From an uncultured Pelagibacteraceae bacterium (GTDB lineage: Bacteria; Pseudomonadota; Alphaproteobacteria; Pelagibacterales; Pelagibacteraceae): a stretch of DNA of 64,000 nucleotides. The translations under genes were made by a program, and so were the position numbers. The notes beneath the pieces were generated by a model, which was given only the letters and a program-made list of their open reading frames with translations, was not told the DNA's origin and ran no database searches. The stretch is from positions 1 to 64,000 of the forward strand of contig CACPCX010000002.1 in the NCBI GenBank assembly GCA_902632545.1. The letters are read 5' to 3'. Shown here piece after piece: positions 38,715 to 46,523 of the stretch; within the stretch, counting starts at the first letter, position 1, and the number at the start of each line of letters is the position of its first letter.

Positions 38715-41281
38715 TCCCCTTTTGGATCAATATATTTGCATCCCAAACAAGTTGCAGCAGTTGGATCATTTTCTATTCTTGGAGCATTTGGATCAGATCC
38801 ACCTGCATCAGCATCGTTTGCTGCAGCCAGTGCTTGTCCAGCTTCAGCTGCTGCATCTCTAGCTGCTTCCTGAGCAGCAGATAAAATTTCAGGGTCAGCC
38901 ATAACTTCACCAAAAATATTTAATTGTTTAAGATCACCTCCAATTATTGCTATCGTATTACCCAAAGCACCCGTAGCCTCTTTGAATTCATCAAAATCTT
39001 CTTTGGAAATTCCTGCATCAGCTAAGGCTTCAGCTGAAATACCAACCTCATCTTTTAAAATAACTTGTTCAGTTACATTTTCTTTAAGTTTATCAAGTTT
39101 ATCAAGTTTATCAGTATTTACATCTCCTAAAACTTGTAATTTTTTTTGTTTTTCCCCCATTTGGATTTTTTCTTCCAAGGTAAGTGGTCTTACAACGACT
39201 GTTATATTACCCTCGTCATCTTCAACTATTTCTATGTTCCAATTATTTTCATTACTTGTCCAATAATCATTGTATCTGCTTTGATTAAACCAGCTTTCTA
39301 CTTCTTGATCTGCTTCTTCAGAAGAATAGCCTTCATAAATTTTTTCTTGATAAACAAAAGTTCCTTCCATCCATGTATCTATATAAGCGTTTCTATTATT
39401 TATTTGTATTACTCTTGCTTGCTCTTCAGTTAATCCTATTTCAATTGCTCTATCATAAAAAGCCTGGGAAACTTGATCTGCTTCACTAAACACATCGCCT
39501 TCCCATTCAAGGGTATCTGTATTGTAATTCAAATTTTCATAAACTTTCATACTTACTTCAATATCTTTTCTAATTTCAGAGGGATTTCTAAGTTCTATAG
39601 TGGTTCCTATTAAACTATCCAAATAAGCTCCGTATGTATTTGGATCTGGCATCCAATCTTTTTCTGGATCAGCATCCTCTCCCCATCTTTCAAACCATTC
39701 GTTATAGCCATGCTCATCTGAAACAGCCCATCTTTCAACAGCCTGATCTGCTTCAGCGTATGAAAGACCTGCCGCTAGTGCTTTTTCCATAACATATGTT
39801 CCATCTAACCAAATATCTAAATAAGTTGATGCAGCATTTTTGCCAAGTATATCTGCTTGTTCATTTGTAAATCCTTTATCCAAAGCTAGGTTCCTAACAA
39901 AATCATTTACTTCATCCGCCTCAGTATAAGGGTCACCTTCTCCATCACCTTGGCCTGTCATAAAATCTTGAGTTAAATAACTAACAGTTCGTGCCATTGC
40001 TTCTTTATCTAATCTGTCTTTAGACAACTCGTAAGAGTCTATTGGACCATCACCTATTTTTGCAAACCAATCTTTTAATGCGTCAGGATTTGGTAAATAC
40101 TCATCCTCATCACCCTCATCAACTTTATAAAAATTTAAAGCCCACTCGTTGTATCTGTTATTTGGATCCAGTAGCCATTTTTCCAAAGCCTCATCAGCTT
40201 CTTCCCAAGATCCACCAGCAGCTCTTGTTTGTTCAGCAATTTCAGATCCATGAAACCACATATCATAGTAAGCAGAATATGCATTATTTGCTAACTTATT
40301 GGCTCTATCTTCAGAAAATCCAAAATTTATAGCTTCATCATAAACTGATTGTTGTACCTCTAAAGCTTCATCAACTGGTCTTCCAACTGAAATTCTATAA
40401 TCATTTTTTTCCCAGCTATAATCGTAATTTTGTAAAGTCCTAAGAGTTGCAAAGTCTCTTAGACGATCTGTATTTGGATCTAGATCTTGATATGGAGGTA
40501 ATTCCGCTGGCGGCTGTGGTACAATTGGATCAATTGGATCTGGTGTTGGGAGCACTGGGCCAGGATCATCAATTGGAGGTAATTCCACTGGTGGCTCTGG
40601 TCTAACAACAGGTGGGTCTATTATTTTGACCAAATCCTCATCTTTAAGTCCTCCAGTTTTTAAATTATCGATTGTTTCTTTTCTATCACCTTCATTTAAA
40701 ATTGCATTTTCTGAATTTAAAGCTGCATTAATCTCATTTAAACCAATCGTAGAAACATCTAAATCAGTTAATTTTTGGTTTACTGAATAAATATTCAAAC
40801 CATTCTCTTCCAGATTATTCATAGAAATCAAAATGTCTGAAGTTTTTTTTGCTCTCTTTGACTTCATCGATGTTCCAATATTAGTCATTACTTTTAATGT
40901 ATTTTCATCAATATTTTCATTGTCCTCTTCTGATGCCGTTTTAGAAAATTCATTTGGAATAACTTTAGAAATATCACCGAGATATTTATCTATAACTTTT
41001 AGAGAATCTAATAATTGTTCTTGCTTACTTAAATCTAGATTTTTTTCTGTGAATGATAATAACTGAGTTAGCTCAGATAAACTTTGATCAATTATTTTTG
41101 CTTCATTTAAATCTTGCTGTTTCAATTTATCAATTCTATTTTTGAATTTTTCAAGGCCCTCTTTGTAATTTTCAAATTCTTTTTCAATGCCTTCATTTAT
41201 AGTTTTGTCTATATCAGCAAAACAACTGCTGAAGAAAAAAAGATTAAAAAATAAAATTAAAATAAATTTTTTCATGTTCAT
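38711..41281 (-). CDS. Large exported acidic repeat protein, unknown
   Basis: An 856-residue protein that I do not recognise. It starts with a signal peptide (MKKFILILFFNLFFFSSCFA). Residues about 25-210 look helical/coiled-coil. A proline-rich linker (about 220-265) has PEPPVELPPIDDPGPVLPTP. Three imperfect repeats of roughly 80-100 residues follow, spaced about 146-149 residues apart. They are marked by YYDMWFHG (338-345), YLDIWLDG (487-494) and YIDTWMEG (633-640), each preceded by an E-x-A/RANxx helix and followed by an EADxxxE(K/R/S)W segment and YNxW. A C-terminal Ala-rich tail ends CLGCKY. Very acidic. It overlaps the 214-residue gene upstream by four bases. Confidence 0.85.
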   Translation of the reverse strand: MNMKKFILILFFNLFFFSSCFADIDKTINEGIEKEFENYKEGLEKFKNRIDKLKQQDLNEAKIIDQSLSELTQLLSFTEKNLDLSKQEQLLDSLKVIDKYLGDISKVIPNEFSKTASEEDNENIDENTLKVMTNIGTSMKSKRAKKTSDILISMNNLEENGLNIYSVNQKLTDLDVSTIGLNEINAALNSENAILNEGDRKETIDNLKTGGLKDEDLVKIIDPPVVRPEPPVELPPIDDPGPVLPTPDPIDPIVPQPPAELPPYQDLDPNTDRLRDFATLRTLQNYDYSWEKNDYRISVGRPVDEALEVQQSVYDEAINFGFSEDRANKLANNAYSAYYDMWFHGSEIAEQTRAAGGSWEEADEALEKWLLDPNNRYNEWALNFYKVDEGDEDEYLPNPDALKDWFAKIGDGPIDSYELSKDRLDKEAMARTVSYLTQDFMTGQGDGEGDPYTEADEVNDFVRNLALDKGFTNEQADILGKNAASTYLDIWLDGTYVMEKALAAGLSYAEADQAVERWAVSDEHGYNEWFERWGEDADPEKDWMPDPNTYGAYLDSLIGTTIELRNPSEIRKDIEVSMKVYENLNYNTDTLEWEGDVFSEADQVSQAFYDRAIEIGLTEEQARVIQINNRNAYIDTWMEGTFVYQEKIYEGYSSEEADQEVESWFNQSRYNDYWTSNENNWNIEIVEDDEGNITVVVRPLTLEEKIQMGEKQKKLQVLGDVNTDKLDKLDKLKENVTEQVILKDEVGISAEALADAGISKEDFDEFKEATGALGNTIAIIGGDLKQLNIFGEVMADPEILSAAQEAARDAAAEAGQALAAANDADAGGSDPNAPRIENDPTAATCLGCKYIDPKGD
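39086..39112. repeat. Triplicated 9-base repeat in the 856-residue gene
   Basis: AAGTTTATC occurs three times in tandem on the plus strand, encoding the Asp-Lys-Leu run DKLDKLDKL on the minus strand. It lies in the charged stretch just after the third long repeat. Small tandem repeats like this can expand or contract by slippage in frame. Confidence 0.8.
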
Positions 41282-41922
41282 CCCTGTAAATACTCTACAA
41301 TTCTAGCAAGTTCTTGTTTTTCTATTTTTCTTTTTAATTGACCTAAAGAATTTTTAAAATCTGAAATTATTCGTTGACGTTTTTTTAATGATTTATCAAC
41401 TTTTACTTTTTCTACATTTCCTTTTTGCAAAAAATCTGCCAAAGTCCAATAGATATTTATTGCCTCCTCTGGAGAAGCTTTAATGTCAATTCCAAGTGCT
41501 GCTCGCATCGTTTTTCTACTTTCATTAGTTTTAATGAGTGATGCGATTTTTTTTCCTCTAACAATTTTTTCAGGCCATTCTGCTTTAAATTTTTTTAAAC
41601 TAGATTGATTTTTTTTTAATTTATTTTGATAAAATATCTCAAAATAAGCCATTCCATAAATTTGATTGCCAGGATTTCTTTGATTATAAGAATCTGATCT
41701 TTTAAAAATTTTTCCCATTTCTGTTGCACTTTTATCTGATATACACTTCCAACTTATGCAACCAGTCATATGCATTTCTTCAAAACCTTTTGGATAATTT
41801 TTTGGTTTTTGAAATTCACCTAATTCACTAAGCTTTGTATTTATTAAATTTATTATATCTTGATTGGCAAAGGATAATGTTGGAATAAAAACAATTATAA
41901 AAATTAAAATAATTTTTTTCAC
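41278..41922 (-). CDS. Exported protein, unknown, partner of the 856-residue protein
   Basis: A 214-residue protein with a clear signal peptide (MKKIILIFIIVFIPTLSFA) and no other recognised family. Visible features are GCISWKCISDKS with two cysteines four residues apart (about 54-58), DSYNQRNPGNQIYGMAYFEIFYQNKL, and a Lys-rich C-terminal helical region. The stop overlaps the start of the 856-residue gene by four bases, so the two are translationally coupled and both exported. That suggests a joint envelope role, which is inference. Confidence 0.78.
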   Translation of the reverse strand: MKKIILIFIIVFIPTLSFANQDIINLINTKLSELGEFQKPKNYPKGFEEMHMTGCISWKCISDKSATEMGKIFKRSDSYNQRNPGNQIYGMAYFEIFYQNKLKKNQSSLKKFKAEWPEKIVRGKKIASLIKTNESRKTMRAALGIDIKASPEEAINIYWTLADFLQKGNVEKVKVDKSLKKRQRIISDFKNSLGQLKRKIEKQELARIVEYLQG

Positions 41923-41966
41923 AATAAAAATTAAAGAAAAAAAACTTAAATTTCAAGCATTTGGAT

Positions 41967-41994
41967 CTTGAAAATAATTGATTAATACCCACAT
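41967..41994 (+). promoter_or_regulatory. RpoH-type heat-shock promoter upstream of hsp20
   Basis: CTTGAAA begins at 41967 and CCCACAT at 41988-41994, 17 bases after CTTG. This fits the sigma-32 pattern CTTGAAA-N(13-17)-CCCATNT apart from one base. It lies about 62 bases before the hsp20 start and has the same CTTG-N17 geometry as the groESL promoter. Confidence 0.7.
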
Positions 41995-42056
41995 ACTATT
42001 GGTAAGTCGCCTAATGGGGCTTGCAAAAATAAACTTGCTTAACAAAGGAGAATATT

Positions 42057-42503
42057 ATGACAAGTAAGGATCTATCTATATTTAACTCACTTAGACCTTT
42101 TTCAATTGGTTTTGATGATATGTTCGACCAATTTGAAAATATGCTAGGTAATGGAAATTTGACAATGCAGTCAAATTACCCACCATATAACATCCGAAAG
42201 ACTGGTAAGGACAATTATGCTATCGAAGTAGCATTAGCCGGTTTTAGTAAAAAAGATGTTGAGGTTGAGTTCGAAGATAATTTATTAACTGTTAGAACTA
42301 GACAAGTTGATAAATCTGAGGACAGTGACGTTAATGGAGAAATTATTCATAAAGGTATTTCTCAAAGACAATTTGCAAGATCATTCACTATAGCTGACGA
42401 TGTAAAAGTAAATGGTGCTGAACTTAAAGACGGTCTTTTAACAATATCTTGTGAAAGAATAATTCCAGAACATAAAAAAAAGAAGCTTATAGAAATTAAA
42501 TAA
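42057..42503 (+). CDS. ibpA: Small heat-shock protein, Hsp20/IbpA type
   Basis: ATP-independent holdase of 148 residues that binds unfolding proteins. It matches the IbpA subclass: LRPFSIGFDDMFDQFENML near the N-terminus, NYPPYNIRKTGKDNYAIEVALAGFSKKDVEVEFEDNLLTV at the start of the alpha-crystallin domain, and HKGISQRQFARSFTIADDVKVNGAELKDGLLTISCERIIPE with the family GxLxI motif. AAAGGAG precedes the ATG by 6 bases. An RpoH-like promoter lies upstream and a hairpin terminator downstream. Confidence 0.95.
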   Translation: MTSKDLSIFNSLRPFSIGFDDMFDQFENMLGNGNLTMQSNYPPYNIRKTGKDNYAIEVALAGFSKKDVEVEFEDNLLTVRTRQVDKSEDSDVNGEIIHKGISQRQFARSFTIADDVKVNGAELKDGLLTISCERIIPEHKKKKLIEIK

Positions 42504-42516
42504 GTATTAAACCTTG

Positions 42517-42545
42517 CTTGTGGGGATTTCTCCCCACAAGTTAAA
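42517..42545. terminator. Hairpin terminator between hsp20 and the NCS2 permease gene
   Basis: CTTGTGGGGA and TCCCCACAAG pair perfectly over ten bases around a TTTC loop, followed by TTAAAATT. It lies in the 47-base gap between two convergent genes and could act on both strands. The downstream T tract is weak, so termination efficiency is uncertain. Confidence 0.75.
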
Positions 42546-42550
42546 ATTAA

Positions 42551-43873
42551 TTATTTCTTTGCCATTATAGCATTCAAAGCAAATGCTAATAATCCAGCAG
42601 GTATAAGTCCCGTTGTTAACAGTAGTTTTAAACTTATTCCAAAATCTGGAATATTTTTCACAAAGTCTGGTAACAATGACATCCCAATTCCAAAAGACAA
42701 AGAAAGAGCTAAGATTAATAAATTTCTTTGATCCATTTCTGCCCTTGAAATCAATTTAATACCAGCAGCTACAATCATACCAAACATAATGATTGCTGCT
42801 CCACCTATCACTGACTCTGGCATTGCAGCAATTATTCCACCTAATTTTGGAAATAGTCCCATAAGAACTAAAACTATTCCAGCTATAGTTCCAACATGTC
42901 TACTTACAACTCCTGTAAACGCAACTAATCCAGCATTTTGTGAATAAGATGTATTTGGCATCGCATTAAATATTGCACCAAATGCAGTACCAACACCATC
43001 TGCCATAATTCCACCTGATATTTCCTTATCAGTTGCTTCTCGTTTAGCACCACCCATTGTCGTAGCACTTATATCTCCAATTGTTTCAATTGTTGTAACA
43101 ATTGACATAAACAACATTAGAATTATTGCACCAGGTACAAAATCTATTCCATATTGAAGTGGCATTGGAAATGCAAACCATGCTGCAGATGCAATTTTAC
43201 CATAGTTAACCATTCCTAGTGCTGCCGCAACTATGAAGCCGGCTACTATTCCAATTAAAATTGAAGCTGCAGAAGCCATTCCTTTGCCTCTAAGATTAAA
43301 AAAGATAGCAACTATAAACACTGAAGCAGCAACTGTTAAGTGATTTGCATTTGCAAAGATTTCAGGTTTATTGTTCATTAACCATCCACCTCCACCAGCA
43401 TACATAAAACCAACTTTAAGCAAACTAAATCCAATCATTAGCACAACTATACCAGTGACTAATGGTGGGAATAGATGCCTTATTGGTTTTAAAACTTTTC
43501 CAATAAAAATTTGAAAAATTCCTCCAATGAATGCAGCTGTAAATACTGCACCTAATCCTGCTGCTTTAAATGGCAGCATAATAGGTATAAATGCAAAACT
43601 TGTTCCTTGAACAATAGGGAGTCGTGCACCAATTTCTTTATATCCAACGGTTTGGATGATTGTTGCAACTCCCGCTACAAACAAAGCCATTTGAATCAAA
43701 AATATTTTTTGTTCAGGCGTTTGACCAAAAACTCCAGCCACAATTATAGGAACAGTTATATTACCGGCAAACATTGCTAGTACATGCTGAATTCCTAAAG
43801 GTATGGATTTATTTAATGGAAGTTTTCTATCTGGACTGTTTGTAGAGCCCGCTTTTGTTTTTCTTGAAGCCAT
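42551..43873 (-). CDS. NCS2 xanthine/uracil family permease
   Basis: Nucleobase:cation symporter-2 with 440 residues and about twelve to fourteen helices. Family markers are PLNKSIPLGIQHVLAMFAGNITVPIIVAG (with the QHVLAMF motif), IVQGTSFAFIPIMLPF, and the signature NAMPNTSYSQNAGLVAFTGVVSRHVG. Substrate selectivity in this family runs across xanthine, urate and uracil and cannot be read by eye. The adjacent purine degradation genes favour xanthine or another oxopurine. The strong Shine-Dalgarno AAGGAGG lies 6 bases before the ATG. It is separated from the lipoprotein gene by 134 bases with no recognisable riboswitch. Confidence 0.88.
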   Translation of the reverse strand: MASRKTKAGSTNSPDRKLPLNKSIPLGIQHVLAMFAGNITVPIIVAGVFGQTPEQKIFLIQMALFVAGVATIIQTVGYKEIGARLPIVQGTSFAFIPIMLPFKAAGLGAVFTAAFIGGIFQIFIGKVLKPIRHLFPPLVTGIVVLMIGFSLLKVGFMYAGGGGWLMNNKPEIFANANHLTVAASVFIVAIFFNLRGKGMASAASILIGIVAGFIVAAALGMVNYGKIASAAWFAFPMPLQYGIDFVPGAIILMLFMSIVTTIETIGDISATTMGGAKREATDKEISGGIMADGVGTAFGAIFNAMPNTSYSQNAGLVAFTGVVSRHVGTIAGIVLVLMGLFPKLGGIIAAMPESVIGGAAIIMFGMIVAAGIKLISRAEMDQRNLLILALSLSFGIGMSLLPDFVKNIPDFGISLKLLLTTGLIPAGLLAFALNAIMAKK

Positions 43874-44007
43874 TTACCCTCCTTATTAAAAAGACGTTAC
43901 ATTATTAATTATGAATTAATATAAAAAACTATTTATAATCAAATATTGTTATATTTATTAAGATAAAAAAAACCTATAATGAGCAGATTCAATTCAATCA
44001 ATGGAAT

Positions 44008-44313
44008 TTAAAAACAACCGTTAGATACAAAGCCCACAACTATATTTTCTGAATTAATTTCAAATCTGCGTTCACAAGGTACAAGGTATTTTTTACTATT
44101 ATAAACTAGCTCAAAATTCCCTTTCGCATTTTTAAAATCTTCGTCTGGTTTTCCAAGCTCCATCTGAAGTTTGCTGGATGATTTTCCAAGAAATTTACTT
44201 AATTTTTCGTTTTCTTTTTCTACAATAGCATCAGTTTTTTCTTTAACTGTTTGGCATCCTGATAAAAAAATTACGACTATTATAAGACTTATGGCTGATT
44301 TAAATTTTAACAT
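44008..44313 (-). CDS. Small putative lipoprotein, unknown
   Basis: A 101-residue protein from the ATG at 44313; the ORF-track TTG at 44325 has no advantage. The leader MLKFKSAISLIIVVIFLSGCQT has a lipobox (LSGC), so the Cys is probably lipidated. The rest has SSSKLQMELGKPDEDFKNAKGNFELVYNSKKYLVPCERRFEI, a beta-rich domain somewhat like small SmpA/OmlA-type proteins, with two further Cys (PCERR and NGCF). Function unknown. It could be an unrelated neighbour of the purine locus. Confidence 0.72.
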   Translation of the reverse strand: MLKFKSAISLIIVVIFLSGCQTVKEKTDAIVEKENEKLSKFLGKSSSKLQMELGKPDEDFKNAKGNFELVYNSKKYLVPCERRFEINSENIVVGFVSNGCF

Positions 44314-44438
44314 AAGTTTAAACAAACATTTTTTCTTAAAAAATTATTAACTTTAAAGTTGTATAAATAATTTATTTATTATTACTTTTAAGTTTAATTA
44401 TAGTAACAATTGTGTTCTTTATTTGATTGTTCAAGCAT

Positions 44439-45029
44439 ATGAATGAAAAAGCCTTAGAAAAGATACTAAATATATTTTTAAAGGAAGTTTTACCTCTCAC
44501 TGAGAGTGGTGTTGCTAAAGGTAGTAAAATATTTGGGGCTGCCATAATTAAAAAGAAAGATTTGTCACTTGTAATTGCCGAAACAAATAATGAAATAGAA
44601 AATCCATTATGGCATGGTGAGATGCATGCTCTTAAAAAGTTTTATGAATTAGAAGCAAAAACGAGACCCAATGAAAAAGATTGTATATTTTTAAGTTCAC
44701 ATGAACCTTGTAGCATGTGCTTAAGTGCAATCACTTTTTCTGGATTTGATAATTTTTATTATCTATTTCCATATGCAGCCACAAATGATGATTTTAATAT
44801 TCCACATGATTTAAATATATTAAAGGAAGTATTTAAAATTAATGATGGAGAATATAATAAAGAAAATTACTATTGGAAAAGTCAAAATATAAATTTACTT
44901 ATTGGAAATTTACCTCAATTAGAAAAAGAAAAAAAATTGAATCAATTAAACGAAATTAAAAAAAAATATCAAACTTTATCAAATCAATATCAGAAAAATA
45001 AAGATGGAAATTCTATACCATTAAATTAA
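44439..45029 (+). CDS. Cytidine-deaminase-fold protein, substrate unknown
   Basis: A 196-residue protein with the zinc-deaminase motifs WHGEMHALKKF (His-Gly-Glu in place of the usual HAE/CAE) and HEPCSMCLSAITFSGFDN (PCxxC). The catalytic Glu is kept. A 70-residue C-terminal extension is helical and charged. The ATG at 44439 is used; the ORF-track TTG at 44427 is less likely. It is 3 bases upstream of the ABC importer ATPase gene and thus probably in that operon. The importer context suggests a purine base or nucleoside deaminase, but it differs from guaD at 51159. It could also be a diverged, non-catalytic or other-substrate member. Confidence 0.8.
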   Translation: MNEKALEKILNIFLKEVLPLTESGVAKGSKIFGAAIIKKKDLSLVIAETNNEIENPLWHGEMHALKKFYELEAKTRPNEKDCIFLSSHEPCSMCLSAITFSGFDNFYYLFPYAATNDDFNIPHDLNILKEVFKINDGEYNKENYYWKSQNINLLIGNLPQLEKEKKLNQLNEIKKKYQTLSNQYQKNKDGNSIPLN

Positions 45030-45032
45030 TCA

Positions 45033-46523
45033 ATGAATACAAATCTTAAAATTTCAAATGTAACCAAAATATATCCTGGATGTGTTGCAAACGATAATGT
45101 GTCACTCGAATTTAATAGTGGCAAAATTTATGCTCTTCTTGGAGAAAATGGTGCTGGTAAATCTACCCTGGTTAAAATTCTATCAGGCGTCATCATACCT
45201 GACGAAGGTAAAATTTATTTAAATGAAAATAATCTAAAGCTTAATTCACCATTAGATGCAAAAAAAAATGATATTGGGATGGTCTTCCAGCATTTTAACC
45301 TTTTCGAAACTTTGTCTGTATTTGAAAACTTAATAATAGACTCAGGCGAACAAAAAGAAGGTTTAAGAGAAAAAATTGATTCAATTATGAGAAAATACAA
45401 TTTTTCAATTGATCTTGATATACCTGTTTTAAATCTTTCGGCAGGTCAAAAACAGAAAGTAGAGATAATTAGATGTCTAATAAGGAGTCCAAAAGTTTTA
45501 ATTATGGATGAACCAACATCTGTATTAACAGAGCAAGAAACAAGTGAATTATTTCTATCTTTGAAAAAATTTTCAGAAGAAGGGATTTTAATTATTTATA
45601 TTACTCATAAACTTAAGGAAGTTATGGAACTTTGCGATGAAGTTGCTGTAATGAGGAGAGGAAAGCTAGTTTCTGTAAGTGAGATAAAGAATGAAAATAT
45701 TGAATCACTCGCTAACAAAATGGTGGGTCAAAACTTAAAAACTATCAAGAAGAAAAAAGAAAAAAATTCATCAGATAAATTAATAAATATCACAAATCTT
45801 AATTTTATAAGCGAAGATCCATTTGAAACAAATTTGAGTGATATTAATTTTTCTGTTAATCGAGGCGAATGTTTGGGAATTGCTGGTATATCAGGAAACG
45901 GCCAAAGTGAATTATTTCAAGTATTAAGTGGTGAAATAATATCAGATAAGAATTCTATAGAATTTGATAAAAATTATATTGGAGATTTAAATCCTCAAGA
46001 GAGAAGAGAATATTTAATGGCCTTTTCTCCAGAAGATAGACTTGAGCAAGCTGCTATACCACAAATGGCAATTTTTGAAAATGTAGCTCTAAATAATTAT
46101 AAATCCTCAAACTTTTTTAATAATGGGTTAATCAATGAAAATAAAATTAAAGAGCATTCAAAAAAAATAATTTCGGACTTTAATGTTAACACAGACAACA
46201 TAGAGTTAAAAAGCCAATTTTTATCTGGAGGTAATCTGCAGAAATTAATTATAGGAAGAGAATTAATCACCTCTCCAGATTTATTAATTTGTTTTAATCC
46301 AACTTGGGGGCTAGATGTTGGAGCAATAAATTATATCCATGAAACATTGATTAAAATTAATGAACAAAATAAATCAATCATATTAATATCTACAGATACT
46401 GATGAATTATTAAAATTAAGCGATAAAATTTCAGTAATTCATAAAGGGAAATTATCAAAAATTATGGATGCTGATGAGGTTACCTCTGAAAAACTTGGGA
46501 TATTAATGGGAGGAGGAAATTGA
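45033..46523 (+). CDS. ABC importer ATPase (BMP-type nucleoside/purine system)
   Basis: A 496-residue protein with two ABC domains in tandem, as in sugar- and nucleoside-type importers (RbsA/YufO/NupO-like). Domain 1 has Walker A LLGENGAGKSTLVKIL (about 35-50) and signature LSAGQKQKVEI with LIMDEPTSVLTEQE. Domain 2 has IAGISGNGQSELFQVLSG, a Walker A lacking the Lys (typical of the degenerate second site), LSGGNLQKLIIGRELI, and CFNPTWGLDVGAI. It is followed by two permease genes and a BMP-type binding protein, completing an importer. Confidence 0.93.
   Translation: MNTNLKISNVTKIYPGCVANDNVSLEFNSGKIYALLGENGAGKSTLVKILSGVIIPDEGKIYLNENNLKLNSPLDAKKNDIGMVFQHFNLFETLSVFENLIIDSGEQKEGLREKIDSIMRKYNFSIDLDIPVLNLSAGQKQKVEIIRCLIRSPKVLIMDEPTSVLTEQETSELFLSLKKFSEEGILIIYITHKLKEVMELCDEVAVMRRGKLVSVSEIKNENIESLANKMVGQNLKTIKKKKEKNSSDKLINITNLNFISEDPFETNLSDINFSVNRGECLGIAGISGNGQSELFQVLSGEIISDKNSIEFDKNYIGDLNPQERREYLMAFSPEDRLEQAAIPQMAIFENVALNNYKSSNFFNNGLINENKIKEHSKKIISDFNVNTDNIELKSQFLSGGNLQKLIIGRELITSPDLLICFNPTWGLDVGAINYIHETLIKINEQNKSIILISTDTDELLKLSDKISVIHKGKLSKIMDADEVTSEKLGILMGGGN

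Noticed and set aside
38982-39433. Plus-strand ORFs of 94 and 95 residues inside the 856-residue gene
   Set aside because: Shadows of the repeat protein gene; low-complexity translations and no ribosome-binding site.
43874-44007. Purine or xanthine riboswitch upstream of the NCS2 permease
   Set aside because: The 134-base gap is AT-rich with only short, imperfect hairpins and lacks conserved riboswitch cores. It holds a good Shine-Dalgarno and nothing else I can support.
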